From Rhodothermus sp. (lineage in GTDB: Bacteria; Bacteroidota; Rhodothermia; Rhodothermales; Rhodothermaceae), in assembly GCA_030950375.1 (NCBI GenBank), contig JAUZRN010000021.1:26499-90498 (forward strand): DNA of 64,000 nt, written 5' to 3'. The notes under the pieces are model-generated. The model was not told where the DNA came from. It was given only the letters and a program-made list of their open reading frames with translations, and did not search any database. Positions 40,556-49,230 of the stretch are shown piece by piece (position 1 is the first letter of the stretch; each line of letters starts with the position of its first letter). The position numbers were made by a program, and so were the translations under genes.

Positions 40556-41469
40556 AGGTACTCAAATTTGGCGGGACGTCGGTCGGCTCGGCTGAACTGG
40601 TTGCGCGCGTGGCCGAGCTGATTGCCCGGGCGTCGGCCACCCATCAGGTCGTGGTCGTGGTGTCGGCTGCCGCCGGCGTCACCAACGAGCTGGCCGCTGC
40701 CTGGGAGGCACTCCAGCAGGGGATGCTGGACGTGCCCACGTTGCTGGCCCAGCTACGCCGACGACATCGGTTGCTGGCGCAGGTGCTGCAGGAGCATCCG
40801 GCCCTGCGGCGCGGTTACCTGGTCACCCTGGAAGAAGCGCTGGTGCGGCTGGCCCGTGTGCTGGAGATAGCTCGGTATGATGCGGATCCGGCCTGGCACG
40901 ATGAGGTGCTGGCCACCGGCGAACGTCTGATGGCGCCGTTGCTGGCGGCTCGGCTCAGAGCATGCGGGTTGAAGGCGTTTGCGCAGGATGCTACTGCGCT
41001 GATCTGCACCGATGCGCAATATGGGGAGGCGAACGTCCAGCTGGAAGCTACGCGCGAACGCCTGCATCGCTGGTTTGCCCGCATCGGCCGACAGGTAGTA
41101 CCGGTCGTTACCGGCTTCATCGGGGCCACGCCCGAGGGACGTACCACCACGCTGGGGCGTGGCGGAAGCGACTACTCAGCCGCCCTGCTGGCGGCGCTGC
41201 TCGGGGCCGAGGTGCTGGAGCGCTGGACAGATGTAGACGGACTCTATGCGAAAGATCCCCGTAAATATCCCGATGCCTGCCGCTACCAGACGCTGGTGCT
41301 CGAAGAAGCCTGGGCCTGGAACCATGCAGGCAAACTGGGCATGCATCGCAAAGCACTTGATCCGCTGGTGGCGGCAGGTATTCCGGTGCATATCCGTTCA
41401 ACCATGACCCCCGAACGGCCGGGAACCTGGTTGCTGCCAGCCGATACCCCGCAGACCCTGGTCGGCTGA
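40486..41469 (+). CDS. lysC: Aspartate kinase lacking ACT domains
   Basis: 327 residues. Amino-acid-kinase fold with KFGGTSVGSAELV at about residue 27, ATGERLMAPLLAA, GFIGATPEGRTTTLGRGGSDYSAALLA and WTDVDGLYAKDPRKYPDA, all aspartokinase hallmarks. The protein ends at about the border where the two regulatory ACT domains normally start (usual length is 400 or more). It should phosphorylate aspartate, perhaps without feedback inhibition. The only proper start codon seen is ATG 40486, inside metX, so translational coupling is likely. asd follows. Confidence 0.88.
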   Translation: MDCRKRSGRGGAQPLAFQPNHRLKVLKFGGTSVGSAELVARVAELIARASATHQVVVVVSAAAGVTNELAAAWEALQQGMLDVPTLLAQLRRRHRLLAQVLQEHPALRRGYLVTLEEALVRLARVLEIARYDADPAWHDEVLATGERLMAPLLAARLRACGLKAFAQDATALICTDAQYGEANVQLEATRERLHRWFARIGRQVVPVVTGFIGATPEGRTTTLGRGGSDYSAALLAALLGAEVLERWTDVDGLYAKDPRKYPDACRYQTLVLEEAWAWNHAGKLGMHRKALDPLVAAGIPVHIRSTMTPERPGTWLLPADTPQTLVG

Positions 41470-41508
41470 AAGTTTGGTCCTGTTAACCCCCAAACCCGAA
41501 ACGCATCC

Positions 41509-42591
41509 ATGATACGTTCCAAGTTTCGTGTAGGTATTCTCGGCGCTACCGGCGCCGTTGGTCAGAAGTTTGTCGAACTGCTGGCCGATCATCCCTGGTT
41601 TGAAATCAGCGTGCTGGCCGCTTCAGAACGCTCAGCAGGCAAACGTTATCAAGAGGCCGTCAACTGGATCGGCAGCCGTCCCATTCCGCCACAGGTGGCC
41701 GAGCAGGAAGTGGTGCCGATTACGACGGACCTGGACTGCGACTTTGTATTTTCCGGGCTCAGCGCCAGTGTGGCCGGCGAGGTCGAAGGCCGGCTGGCCG
41801 AGGCCGGCTATCCGGTCATTTCAAATGCCCGCAACTACCGGATGCGGGAGGATGTGCCGTTGCTGATCCCGGAAATCAACCCCGAACATACGGCCCTGAT
41901 CGAACGACAACCCTGGCGATCCAGGGGCGGCTTCATCGTCACGAACCCGAATTGCTCGACGGTGGGTCTTGTATGCGCGCTCTATCCGCTGGTCAAGGTG
42001 TTCGGGGTCGAGCAGGTGCAGGTCACCACGTTGCAGGCCCTCTCGGGCGCCGGCTATCCGGGCGTGCCCGCTCTGGATGCAACGGCTAACGTGATTCCGT
42101 TTATCGGCGGCGAGGAGGAGAAAATGGCCACCGAGCCCCGCAAGATTCTGGGGCGCCTGGTGGAAGGCCGCATTGAACCGGCTGCTCTTCGAATCAGCGC
42201 CCAGTGCAACCGGGTGCCGGTACTGGAAGGGCATCTGGAGTGCATCTCAGTCAAGCTGACGCGGCCAGCCGCGCCCGACGAAGTGCGTGAGGTGCTGCAG
42301 ACTTTCCAAAGCCCGATCGCCGAGCTGGGGCTGCCAACAGCGCCTGCACAGCTTCTGCACGTGTTCGATGAGCCCCACTTTCCGCAGCCGCGCCGCCATG
42401 TCGAGCTGGGGCGAGGTATGACCGTCTCGATCGGACGCATTCGTTCCTGTGAGGTGTTCGATGTAAAGTTTGTGGCGCTGGTTCATAACACGATCCGTGG
42501 GGCAGCGGGGGGAGCTGTGCTCAACGCCGAGCTGCTGGTACATCAGGGCTACTTGAAACCGCGCCGCACGCCCGTCGTTGCCGAGGCCTGA
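41509..42591 (+). CDS. asd: Aspartate-semialdehyde dehydrogenase
   Basis: 360 residues. NADP-binding [17 protein letters not shown] is at the N-terminus, the catalytic Cys is in [12 protein letters not shown], and the substrate region [27 protein letters not shown] (split here) is present. Length and motifs place it in the archaeal/fungal-type Asd branch rather than the E. coli type. It reduces aspartyl phosphate, next after the upstream kinase, so metY-metX-lysC-asd encodes a path to homoserine-derived methionine with only homoserine dehydrogenase missing. Confidence 0.94.
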   Translation: MIRSKFRVGILGATGAVGQKFVELLADHPWFEISVLAASERSAGKRYQEAVNWIGSRPIPPQVAEQEVVPITTDLDCDFVFSGLSASVAGEVEGRLAEAGYPVISNARNYRMREDVPLLIPEINPEHTALIERQPWRSRGGFIVTNPNCSTVGLVCALYPLVKVFGVEQVQVTTLQALSGAGYPGVPALDATANVIPFIGGEEEKMATEPRKILGRLVEGRIEPAALRISAQCNRVPVLEGHLECISVKLTRPAAPDEVREVLQTFQSPIAELGLPTAPAQLLHVFDEPHFPQPRRHVELGRGMTVSIGRIRSCEVFDVKFVALVHNTIRGAAGGAVLNAELLVHQGYLKPRRTPVVAEA

Positions 42592-42613
42592 GAGGCCTGG
42601 ACAACGACCCGAT

Positions 42614-43117
42614 ATGGAGCAGATAACGATACGGCCGGCGCGCTGGGACGACGCCGAAGCCCTGGAGACGCTCTGGTGGCGATTGCTTGAAGAACAGGCC
42701 GCACTGGACCCTACGTTTGCCCCTGCCGCAGATGCGCGTCGTCGCTGGCGCAACGACTTTATGCTGTGGGTGCGCGATCGTATGTACCGACTACTGGTGG
42801 CTGAACACTCCCGTGAACTGATTGGCTTTATCTCGGCGCATCAGTGGAGCCCGCCCCCGATCTACCGGCAGGAGCTGGAAGTCTATATCAACGAGCTATA
42901 CGTACTGCCAGGCTATCGGCGGCAGGGGATCGGCGCGCAACTGGTGGCGGCCGTACGCGCCTGGGCGCAGGAGATCGGGGCTGTACGGCTACGGCTGGGT
43001 GTACTGGCGGCCAACCGCGAAGGACTGGCTTTCTGGGAACGTCAGCAAGCTCGCCCCTTTTCAATCACGCTGACCATACCTTTGACGGATTTTCAAAGCC
43101 GAGCTCTGGAAACCTGA
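42614..43117 (+). CDS. GNAT-family N-acetyltransferase
   Basis: 167 residues from ATG 42614. The acetyl-CoA-binding segment YVLPGYRRQGIGAQLVAAVRAWA has the Q/R-x-x-G-x-G/A pattern, preceded by strand LEVYINEL and followed by LGVLAANREGLAFWER. The substrate cannot be predicted. It follows asd by 22 bases and may be part of the methionine unit. Confidence 0.85.
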   Translation: MEQITIRPARWDDAEALETLWWRLLEEQAALDPTFAPAADARRRWRNDFMLWVRDRMYRLLVAEHSRELIGFISAHQWSPPPIYRQELEVYINELYVLPGYRRQGIGAQLVAAVRAWAQEIGAVRLRLGVLAANREGLAFWERQQARPFSITLTIPLTDFQSRALET

Positions 43118-43153
43118 AGGCCCCTTTCAGCGATAAAAGGGCTTGCCAGCGGG

Positions 43154-43182
43154 TTGACAGGCCACGCAGAAAGTCGTATCAT
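43154..43182 (+). promoter_or_regulatory. Promoter of tRNA-Gly
   Basis: TTGACA and TATCAT are separated by 17 bases, near-consensus for a housekeeping sigma factor. The predicted start lies about 12 bases before the tRNA. An 11-bp inverted repeat (43143-43153 / 43187-43197) brackets it. Confidence 0.7.
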
Positions 43183-43200
43183 GAAGCCCGCTGGCAACGA

Positions 43201-43273
43201 GCGGAAGTAGCTCAGCTGGTAGAGCGTCTGCTTGCCATGCAGAAGGTCGCGGGTTCGAGTCCCGTCTTCCGCT
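43201..43273 (+). tRNA. tRNA-Gly (GCC)
   Basis: Acceptor stem GCGGAAG / CTTCCGC with discriminator T. The D arm has AGCTCAGCTGGTAGAGC, the anticodon stem TCTGC / GCAGA encloses loop TTGCCAT (anticodon GCC), and the T arm has GGTTCGAGTCC. CCA is not encoded, in contrast to the tRNA-Asp gene in this window. Confidence 0.97.
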
Positions 43274-43276
43274 CTA

Positions 43277-43309
43277 CCCGCCTGTTCATGAGAACAGGCG
43301 GGTTTTTTT
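43277..43309 (+). terminator. Terminator of tRNA-Gly
   Basis: Perfect 11-bp stem CCCGCCTGTTC / GAACAGGCGGG with a 4-base loop, followed by seven T residues. It starts three bases after the tRNA. Confidence 0.93.
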
Positions 43310-43314
43310 GTAAC

Positions 43315-43824
43315 TCAGGGGGTAGCCGTTAGCGGCTGTGAGTGACGGCGCCAGCGAATGCGGTCACCTTCGAGAATGCCGTAGGTGTCCGTAAAACCGG
43401 CAGGCACCTCAACCACAAAACGGGCGGGGTAGTGTGAAGAGATCGTTTCAGCCGAGTAGGGGCGTGTGTACTTGGAAATTGAAACAATCTGCGAATCGCT
43501 ATTGACAAAAATAATGTCGAGCGAAAGCGGTGTGTTGACCATCCAGAAGTTCTGCAACTCCTCTCGTTCGAAGATGAACAGCATCCCGCTACGTTCAGGT
43601 AGATGCGTGCGTTCCATAAGCCCGCGCTGACGGGCCGAGTCGGTTTCGGCAATCTCGATGGCAATGGTCACCAGGGTATCCCCGTCGCGCACGAAGGCCA
43701 AGCGTCCGTCTTCTCGGAAGGGAATTGATCGTTCCGGAGGAGCAGGAGGGGAAGAAGTACGCCGACAGCTCATCAGCAACAGCAATATACTCAAACACAG
43801 ACTCAGCGCGACCGTCAGACGCAT
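43315..43824 (-). CDS. DUF192-family lipoprotein
   Basis: 169 residues. The N-terminal lipoprotein signal ends in LLMSC, with Cys near residue 19. A Ser/Pro-rich spacer leads to the DUF192 domain: VTIAIEIAETDSARQRGLMERTHLPERSGMLFIFE, FWMVNTPLSLDIIFV and FVVEVPAGF. The biochemical role of DUF192 is not established. It is probably anchored to the periplasmic face of a membrane. It stands alone, with no operon partner within 100 bases. Confidence 0.88.
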   Translation of the reverse strand: MRLTVALSLCLSILLLLMSCRRTSSPPAPPERSIPFREDGRLAFVRDGDTLVTIAIEIAETDSARQRGLMERTHLPERSGMLFIFEREELQNFWMVNTPLSLDIIFVNSDSQIVSISKYTRPYSAETISSHYPARFVVEVPAGFTDTYGILEGDRIRWRRHSQPLTATP

Positions 43825-43898
43825 GGGAACATCGGGTTAGGGCGGCTGGAATACCTGACCATCGCCAGAAAATACGCTTTTCGCGATAGGGTTGCGTG

Positions 43899-43926
43899 AA
43901 AAAAAGCCCTCCGGTGAAGGAGGGCT
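43899..43926 (-). terminator. Terminator after the Ig-like lipoprotein gene
   Basis: On the minus strand, an 8-bp stem AGCCCTCC / GGAGGGCT with a 6-base loop is followed by seven T residues, about 20 bases after the stop codon of the adjacent gene. Confidence 0.88.
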
Positions 43927-43947
43927 CGTCAAGGGCGGAGTGTATCG

Positions 43948-45444
43948 CTATTGCGCTGGGATGAACGCTTTCAGGCGTGCGCCATCGAGCTGAAGGAGGC
44001 CGTCTTCCGAGAGAATGCGGGCAGATCCGGCAGCCGGTCCGAAGGCCAGCGTGAGCTTGCCGTTGGGCCCGTCGATCTTGATGACGATCACTTCCACGGT
44101 AGGCGTGCCGCCTTCGTCCAGCGTCTGGTCTTCGACCACGCGGAAGAAGAACTCGGTAACGCCTGGGCCACGCACTACATCGTCGTAGGTAGTTTCGGCG
44201 CCCAGGACGCGAAAGCCGGTGTCGCCCAGTTCAACGTCAACGGCACCGACGGCTTTCACCTTGGTACCCTGGGCTTCGATTGTGACTTGTGTGCCGGGAG
44301 CCAGAGGATTGCCCAGATGGTCGGTGAGTTGCAGCAGGTAGGATTGATCCAGGGTAGCCACCGGCGTCTGCGGCAAGCAGTTTCCCTGATCGTCGAGCAT
44401 GCACAGCACGGCTACCGGAGGGCCGGAAAAGACAATAGGAATACTACGGGTGACGGGCTGCTGGTTACGGTCAGCAGTCGTGGCCGTAATGATGGCGATG
44501 CCGTCGGGAGGCAGAGGATTGGCCGCATAGAGAGTAACACTGCCCTGCCCGTTTGCGTCGGTCATGACTGAGCCCGTGATAACGCCGTGGGTGGTTGTAA
44601 AGTAGACGGCTGTACCGGGTTTGACTGGATTGCCGTACTGGTCGCCCACAATCACGCTGATCTCGTTCTCCAGGCCATAGGCCACCCATCCCGGGAAGTT
44701 GTATTGCGCAGGGGCCAGCGTGAAGAAAGCAGGGTCGGGCAGCCCCCCATGGATAGCCAGGCTTACGGGTTGGGAGCGGATCGTGCGGCCATCTACGGTG
44801 GCTTCGGCCACGACCTGTACGACGCCGGCTTTCGTACCGCTGGCCACATGCACGCGTACGCGGCCGCTGTTGTCGGTCAGAGCCTCGGTGGGAAACAGAT
44901 ACTCACCTCCGCCTGGTTGCACACCGAAACGGAAACGTACGCGCACCGCATGCTCCAGCACAACGGGGCGGCCCATGGAGTCCGCTACCTGAAAGACCAG
45001 TTCAGCCGTCTCCTTCGAGCCGCTTTCGCGCACGCCAATAGCCTGGTCCGATTGCGAGAGCAGCAGGATATTGGCCGCTTTGCCGGAGACCGGCTCTTCG
45101 GTGGCCGTGCGCGTCAGCCGGAGGACAGGTACCTCGATCGAGCGATCGGGGACGGCCAGTATCGGCAGCGAAGCAGTGCTATAACCGGTCTTGGTAGCGC
45201 TGACTGTCAGCTCCATAGTACTGTCGAGGGCCACTTCAAACCGGTAACGGCCCATCGAGTCGGTTTCGGTGATGAGTCCTTGCGGCTGCAGCTGCACCAG
45301 AGCAGCGATAATGGGATCGTTCGTTTCCGCATCGAGCACCTGACCGGTCAGTGTAACGATGCCGGCGGTTTCCTCCGGGGTTGTCTGGTCACAACCGACC
45401 CAGAGTAGCAAGGCAATCGACAACAGGCAAAAAATGCGTCGCAT
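43948..45444 (-). CDS. Surface lipoprotein with carboxypeptidase-regulatory-like and Big-1-like domains
   Basis: 498 residues. The signal ends LLLWVGCDQ (lipobox Cys at residue 18). A carboxypeptidase-regulatory-like beta-sandwich spans about 30-110 (TLTGQVLDAETNDPIIAALVQLQP; GRYRFEVAL). Two or three bacterial Ig-like (invasin Big-1 type) modules follow, shown by repeated phrases DNSGRVRVHVASGTKAGVVQVVAEATVDG and DANGQGSVTLYAANPLPPDGIAIITATT. No catalytic motif is seen. It is probably a cell-surface or periplasmic structural/adhesive protein; partner unknown. Confidence 0.82.
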   Translation of the reverse strand: MRRIFCLLSIALLLWVGCDQTTPEETAGIVTLTGQVLDAETNDPIIAALVQLQPQGLITETDSMGRYRFEVALDSTMELTVSATKTGYSTASLPILAVPDRSIEVPVLRLTRTATEEPVSGKAANILLLSQSDQAIGVRESGSKETAELVFQVADSMGRPVVLEHAVRVRFRFGVQPGGGEYLFPTEALTDNSGRVRVHVASGTKAGVVQVVAEATVDGRTIRSQPVSLAIHGGLPDPAFFTLAPAQYNFPGWVAYGLENEISVIVGDQYGNPVKPGTAVYFTTTHGVITGSVMTDANGQGSVTLYAANPLPPDGIAIITATTADRNQQPVTRSIPIVFSGPPVAVLCMLDDQGNCLPQTPVATLDQSYLLQLTDHLGNPLAPGTQVTIEAQGTKVKAVGAVDVELGDTGFRVLGAETTYDDVVRGPGVTEFFFRVVEDQTLDEGGTPTVEVIVIKIDGPNGKLTLAFGPAAGSARILSEDGLLQLDGARLKAFIPAQ

Positions 45445-45569
45445 GGGTCGCTCTGTAAACCTGTGGTTTTGATGCTATTGGCAAAGACAAGCCTGTACTG
45501 GATGCTTCTCCGTGGGATATCGGCGAGGCATGCCCAGGCTTTAGCTACTGGCTGCAAATGCGGTGCCGC

Positions 45570-46721
45570 TCAGAGCAGACGGGTGACGATGGCGTCGCAG
45601 ACGTGCCGTCCCTGACGACTCAGGCGGAGCTTTCCGTTACGGATGGGTTCGATCAGGCCTTCAGCTTCCAGTTCAGCCAGCTCATCCAACCGTTCGCCGA
45701 GCAGGTCTACCCCGTAGCGTTCGGCATAGTAGTCCAGGTCCAGTCCCTCAGCCGTACGTAGCCGCAGGAACAGGTACTCCTGTGCCAGCTGGTCGTAGGA
45801 AAGGCCTTCGCGGAACTCAAGCGGTAGATGGTGCTGGGCCAGCAGCGCTTCATAGCGTCGGATATTGCGGACGTTCGCCCAGCGGTAAGCCCCCGGTTCG
45901 GGCAACTGGCCCCACCAGAACGAGTGCGCCGAAGGACCAAAGCCCAGGTAGTTGCCGTGCCGCCAGTAGGTGTGGTTGTGGCGTGATTGATAGCCCGGAC
46001 GGGCGAAGTTTGAGATTTCGTAATGTTCGTAGCCTCGCGCTTCCAGGTACTCCATCGCAAAGTCGTAGCAGGCCCGGTAGGTCTCTTCGTTGGCCGGCTG
46101 CACCTGGCCGCGTTCGACCTGCTTGTAGAGCACGGTGCGGGGTTCGATTGTCAGACTGTACGTCGAAACGTGTGGGATATCGCGGTCGGCGACTTTTTGC
46201 AGGTTGGCCATCCAGTATTCGAGTGGCTGTTCGGGCAGGCCAAAGATCAGATCCACGTTGAGGTGCTCGAAGCCAACGCGGCGGGCATCTTCGATGGCCG
46301 TTTCGGCCTGCCTGGCGGTGTGGGCCCGGTTCAAGAACTTGAGGTCGGCTTCGTAAAACGATTGCACGCCGATAGAAAGGCGGTTGATGCCAAGGCTGCG
46401 CAGACCACGCAGGTAATCAGGTGAAGCGTCTTCTGGATTGACTTCAAATGTTATTTCCTGAAGCGCTGACAGGTCGAAATGTCGATCCAGTTCGTTCAAC
46501 ACCTGGGCGACTTCTTCCAACGACAGGCGCGACGGCGTGCCCCCGCCAAAGTAGATGGTTTCGATGGGTTCGAGACGACCGTAGAGCTGACCATAATATG
46601 CGATCTCGGTGCAGAGCGACTGCACGAAGGTCGCATAGAGCCGCTGTCCCGTAACGAAATAAAAGTCGCAATAGATGCAGCGCTGTTTGCAGAAAGGAAT
46701 GTGAAGGTAAAGTCCGGCCAT
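45570..46721 (-). CDS. hemW: Radical SAM heme chaperone HemW
   Basis: 383 residues. The radical-SAM cluster motif CKQRCIYC is near the N-terminus in LYLHIPFCKQRCIYCDF, and ETIYFGGGTPSRL follows. The C-terminal HemN-like domain has GLSYDQLAQEYLFLRLRTAEGLDL. The lack of the fourth, CxC-type Cys after the cluster and the absence of the long N-terminal HemN extension favour HemW (heme binding and delivery) over oxygen-independent coproporphyrinogen oxidase. It is divergent from nurA. Confidence 0.9.
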   Translation of the reverse strand: MAGLYLHIPFCKQRCIYCDFYFVTGQRLYATFVQSLCTEIAYYGQLYGRLEPIETIYFGGGTPSRLSLEEVAQVLNELDRHFDLSALQEITFEVNPEDASPDYLRGLRSLGINRLSIGVQSFYEADLKFLNRAHTARQAETAIEDARRVGFEHLNVDLIFGLPEQPLEYWMANLQKVADRDIPHVSTYSLTIEPRTVLYKQVERGQVQPANEETYRACYDFAMEYLEARGYEHYEISNFARPGYQSRHNHTYWRHGNYLGFGPSAHSFWWGQLPEPGAYRWANVRNIRRYEALLAQHHLPLEFREGLSYDQLAQEYLFLRLRTAEGLDLDYYAERYGVDLLGERLDELAELEAEGLIEPIRNGKLRLSRQGRHVCDAIVTRLL

Positions 46722-46965
46722 GGTCCAGAGCTTGCGTGAACAACGGTTTTACGTGCACCTCTCCGCTCTCCCAAGCGAAGTTGCTGCAGGAAAGATACTC
46801 CTACAGGGGAATTCCTGCTTCAGCGGGGGTGACGCGTCTCCTTACAGAGGAGCCCCCGCCAGCGTCTTTGTAGGCGGCACCCTGTATCTCCCCTCACGGA
46901 AGGAGACTTAGGGTGTATATTTAGTTAAACGCCAGAAGGCGTACACTCTTCCAGTCGGGACATCT
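46722..46965. other. Structured intergenic region between hemW and nurA
   Basis: Divergent promoter region. It contains a bulged hairpin with GCGGGGG (46823-46829) / CCCCCGC (46853-46859) and an inner CTCCT / AGGAG stem (46838-46842 / 46848-46852). Two CTCC-rich segments flank it. No conserved RNA family was recognised and no small ORF with a ribosome site was convincing. Confidence 0.4.
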
Positions 46966-48123
46966 ATGCTGGATTTTGTTCGTTTTCAGCAGCAGTTGCG
47001 CGGTTTTGCGGCCTATCAGCAGCAGCGGCGTGATCGGCTGCAAGAGAAACTGCAGGCTGCGCTGGAGGCCTGGCAACAGGTGGACGATGTAGAGGCGCTG
47101 CTGGCGGAGGTTGATCGCGTCCGACCAAGCTGGCTGGTTGCCCGGCCGCTGGGCGAGCGCCTGCAGGAGCGCGTGGCTGTGCCGGAGCGACCTGCGCAGG
47201 TGACCGTGGTGGCCGCCGACGGCTCGCAGATTTTTCCAGACCGGCACGTGGAGCCTCCGTGCTTTTTGCTGAATGTAGGACGGGTGGCCTTTCAACTGGG
47301 CACTTACGAGCCGGTTCGGATGGAATCGATCCCGCGTTTTTATTTCCGTCAGGAAGACGTGCAGGATTTGCTGGATGAGCGACTGGAGGCCGTTTCTGTC
47401 GAGATTGTCTCGGCATTGCGGGATGCCTTCGAGCTCGAGGCGTTGTTGGAGCTGGCCTGGGACGTACGGCGGGACGGTCGGCCGCTGGTGGCTCTGCTTG
47501 ATGGCACGCTGATTCGCTGGATGATTCGTCGGTTGCATCAGCGCGAACTGGAAGAGGAGCTCGTTCGCCGTTATGTGGATCTGCTGGAGCAGTTCCAGCA
47601 AGCCGAGATTCCGGTTGCTTCGTACATTAGCATGCCCGGTGGGGCCGAAGTAGTGAACCTGCTCCGAGTGGCGCGGGATGAGTGTTCGTCTAATCCCCCC
47701 TCGCTCTTACTGGATGGATTGACCGACCGGCTGCTATTTGGCCACCTGCTACAGCCCGGCGAACGTTCTGGATTGTTCCTCTCAGGCTCACATATTCAGC
47801 AGGCTTATACCAGACATCGTATCGTGTTTACCTATGTGGCCGTACCGGGTCCGTATGGCATGGCCGAGATTGCCCGGGTCGAGTTTCCCGTCTGGGTGGC
47901 CGAAAAGGCAGACTGGGTCGACCTGGTACATGGCGTATTGCTGAAAGAATGCGAGAAGGGAGGAGGCTATCCCATGGTGCTCACCGAAGCGCATGAGCAA
48001 GCAGTGATTCGCGCTTCCGAGCGTGAGGTCTTCTATGAACTCATTGGTCGGCAGCTCAGGCGGCAGGGGCTGCCGGTCACGCAGTCACGCAAGCAGACCA
48101 GTAAGCGCCGACCCGTACTTTGA
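46966..48123 (+). CDS. nurA: NurA-domain nuclease
   Basis: 385 residues. The NurA metal site is visible as VVAADGSQIFPDRH (first conserved Asp, ADGSQ motif near residue 82), and PLVALLDGTLIRW supplies a second conserved Asp. The late VVEFPVWVAEKADW-like segment carries a conserved C-terminal strand. NurA nucleases work with the HerA hexameric ATPase in DNA end resection in archaea and some bacteria. HerA is not in the window; the next gene has a HAS-barrel-like domain that normally sits at the N-terminus of HerA. Confidence 0.82.
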   Translation: MLDFVRFQQQLRGFAAYQQQRRDRLQEKLQAALEAWQQVDDVEALLAEVDRVRPSWLVARPLGERLQERVAVPERPAQVTVVAADGSQIFPDRHVEPPCFLLNVGRVAFQLGTYEPVRMESIPRFYFRQEDVQDLLDERLEAVSVEIVSALRDAFELEALLELAWDVRRDGRPLVALLDGTLIRWMIRRLHQRELEEELVRRYVDLLEQFQQAEIPVASYISMPGGAEVVNLLRVARDECSSNPPSLLLDGLTDRLLFGHLLQPGERSGLFLSGSHIQQAYTRHRIVFTYVAVPGPYGMAEIARVEFPVWVAEKADWVDLVHGVLLKECEKGGGYPMVLTEAHEQAVIRASEREVFYELIGRQLRRQGLPVTQSRKQTSKRRPVL

Positions 48124-48132
48124 AGGAAAACA

Positions 48133-48147
48133 ATGCCTGGACTATGA
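48133..48147 (+). other. Four-codon mini-ORF coupled to the HAS-barrel gene
   Basis: AAGGAAAACA gives a well-spaced ribosome site for ATG 48133. That frame encodes only M-P-G-L and stops at TGA 48145-48147. The stop overlaps the ATG (48144) of the next gene as ATGA, which itself lacks a good ribosome site. Reinitiation or coupling is plausible. Confidence 0.3.
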
Positions 48148-48731
48148 ACCCCATAGGAGAGGTTATCGAATCGAACACGCGCCAGTTTGTGGCCGAAGTG
48201 CACCGGAATCAATCGCCGCCAGCCTTTGGTAGCTGGGTACAGGTAAAACAGCCAGAAGGGTGGACTCTTTACGGCGTGGTCAGCCATGTCGAGATGGGCA
48301 GCGTAGAGCCTGGCCGGCGGCCGGCCGCACTGGGGCTGTCGCGTGATGTGCTGCGCCGTGAAATGCCTCAGGTACTGGAGCTGATTCGTACGACATTTCG
48401 GGCTCAGGTACTGGCCTACGAGGAGGCCAACGGACGTATTCACCAGACGTTGCCTCCCTACCCGGCCGATATCCATGCGTTTGTCGAGGCCTGTCCGCCT
48501 GAAATCGTTCAACGCCTGGGTCCCCCCTACGACTTTCTGCGCACGCTTGTGCAGAATCCCGACACGGCGGTCCCTGTCGACGATCTACTGGTAGCTGTAC
48601 TTCGTCAGATTCACAACGGCCATGGTGAGAGGGAACGCGCGCAGGCTCTCGTCGAGGCCGGTCGCGTACTGAGTCGCCTGTTACGCGACGATCACGAGCG
48701 GTTGCAGGCCATCCTGCGTCGTGTAGTGTGA
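48144..48731 (+). CDS. HAS-barrel-like protein downstream of NurA
   Basis: 195 residues from ATG 48144; an in-frame TTG at 48120 overlaps the nurA stop. The N-terminal 60 residues (GEVIESNTRQFVAEVHRNQSPPAFGSWVQV, then YGVVSHVEMGS) resemble the HAS barrel found at the start of HerA and ATP-synthase alpha/beta subunits. The rest is helical and has no Walker motifs. Position directly after nurA suggests it docks onto NurA or a distant HerA. The family is a by-eye call; otherwise hypothetical. Confidence 0.6.
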   Translation: MNPIGEVIESNTRQFVAEVHRNQSPPAFGSWVQVKQPEGWTLYGVVSHVEMGSVEPGRRPAALGLSRDVLRREMPQVLELIRTTFRAQVLAYEEANGRIHQTLPPYPADIHAFVEACPPEIVQRLGPPYDFLRTLVQNPDTAVPVDDLLVAVLRQIHNGHGERERAQALVEAGRVLSRLLRDDHERLQAILRRVV

Positions 48732-48732
48732 C

Positions 48733-49230
48733 TCAGAAAATCACGCCGATGCGGAGGGGCAGCACCACGTCCACCTTGCGCTCCCCGACGACCAGCGTGG
48801 GATTGAGCTCATAGAAAACCTGTGTCTCACGCAATAGCTGTACCCAGCCAAAGCCAAAATGGACAGTAGGGCCGCTTTCACCACGGTAGCGATCCGAAAG
48901 TGGGGCATAGGCTCCGAAGCCGCCCAGGACGTAAAACGCTTGATGGCCACGGGGAGGAAACGTTACAATCACCGAAAGCTGCGGATCAAACACATAGCTG
49001 GCTTCATCCCGGCCCCGAAAGATAAAGCCGGTAAAGCCCAGATCCACGGCCACGGAAAGATCCGCACTGACCGGTGCGGCAGCACGGGCACGTACGCCCA
49101 CTCCCAGCCCTTCCGCTGTGGTCAGGAGGGCATTGAAGCCCAGCCCAACCCGGGTCTGGCGCTGCGCCACTACAGAACCTGTTGACATGAGCAACAGCAG
49201 GAAGACCAGAAGGCTTTGAGCATGCTTCAT
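48733..49230 (-). CDS. Small predicted outer-membrane beta-barrel protein
   Basis: About 165 residues from ATG 49230. A signal peptide (LLVFLLLLMSTGSVVAQ) is followed by alternating-polarity strands (RVGLGFNALLTTAEGLGVGVRARA; VAVDLGFTGFIFRG; FYVLGGFGAYAPL; VHFGFGWVQLL) ending VLPLRIGVIF, a C-terminal barrel-like signal. It resembles OmpW/OmpA-type eight-stranded barrels in size. Function unknown. It is convergent with the HAS-barrel gene, with one base between stops. Confidence 0.68.
   Translation of the reverse strand: MKHAQSLLVFLLLLMSTGSVVAQRQTRVGLGFNALLTTAEGLGVGVRARAAAPVSADLSVAVDLGFTGFIFRGRDEASYVFDPQLSVIVTFPPRGHQAFYVLGGFGAYAPLSDRYRGESGPTVHFGFGWVQLLRETQVFYELNPTLVVGERKVDVVLPLRIGVIF

Noticed and set aside
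45570..46721. Oxygen-independent coproporphyrinogen III oxidase (HemN)
   Set aside because: The cluster motif lacks the extra CxC-type cysteine and the N-terminal extension of HemN, so HemW is the better call.
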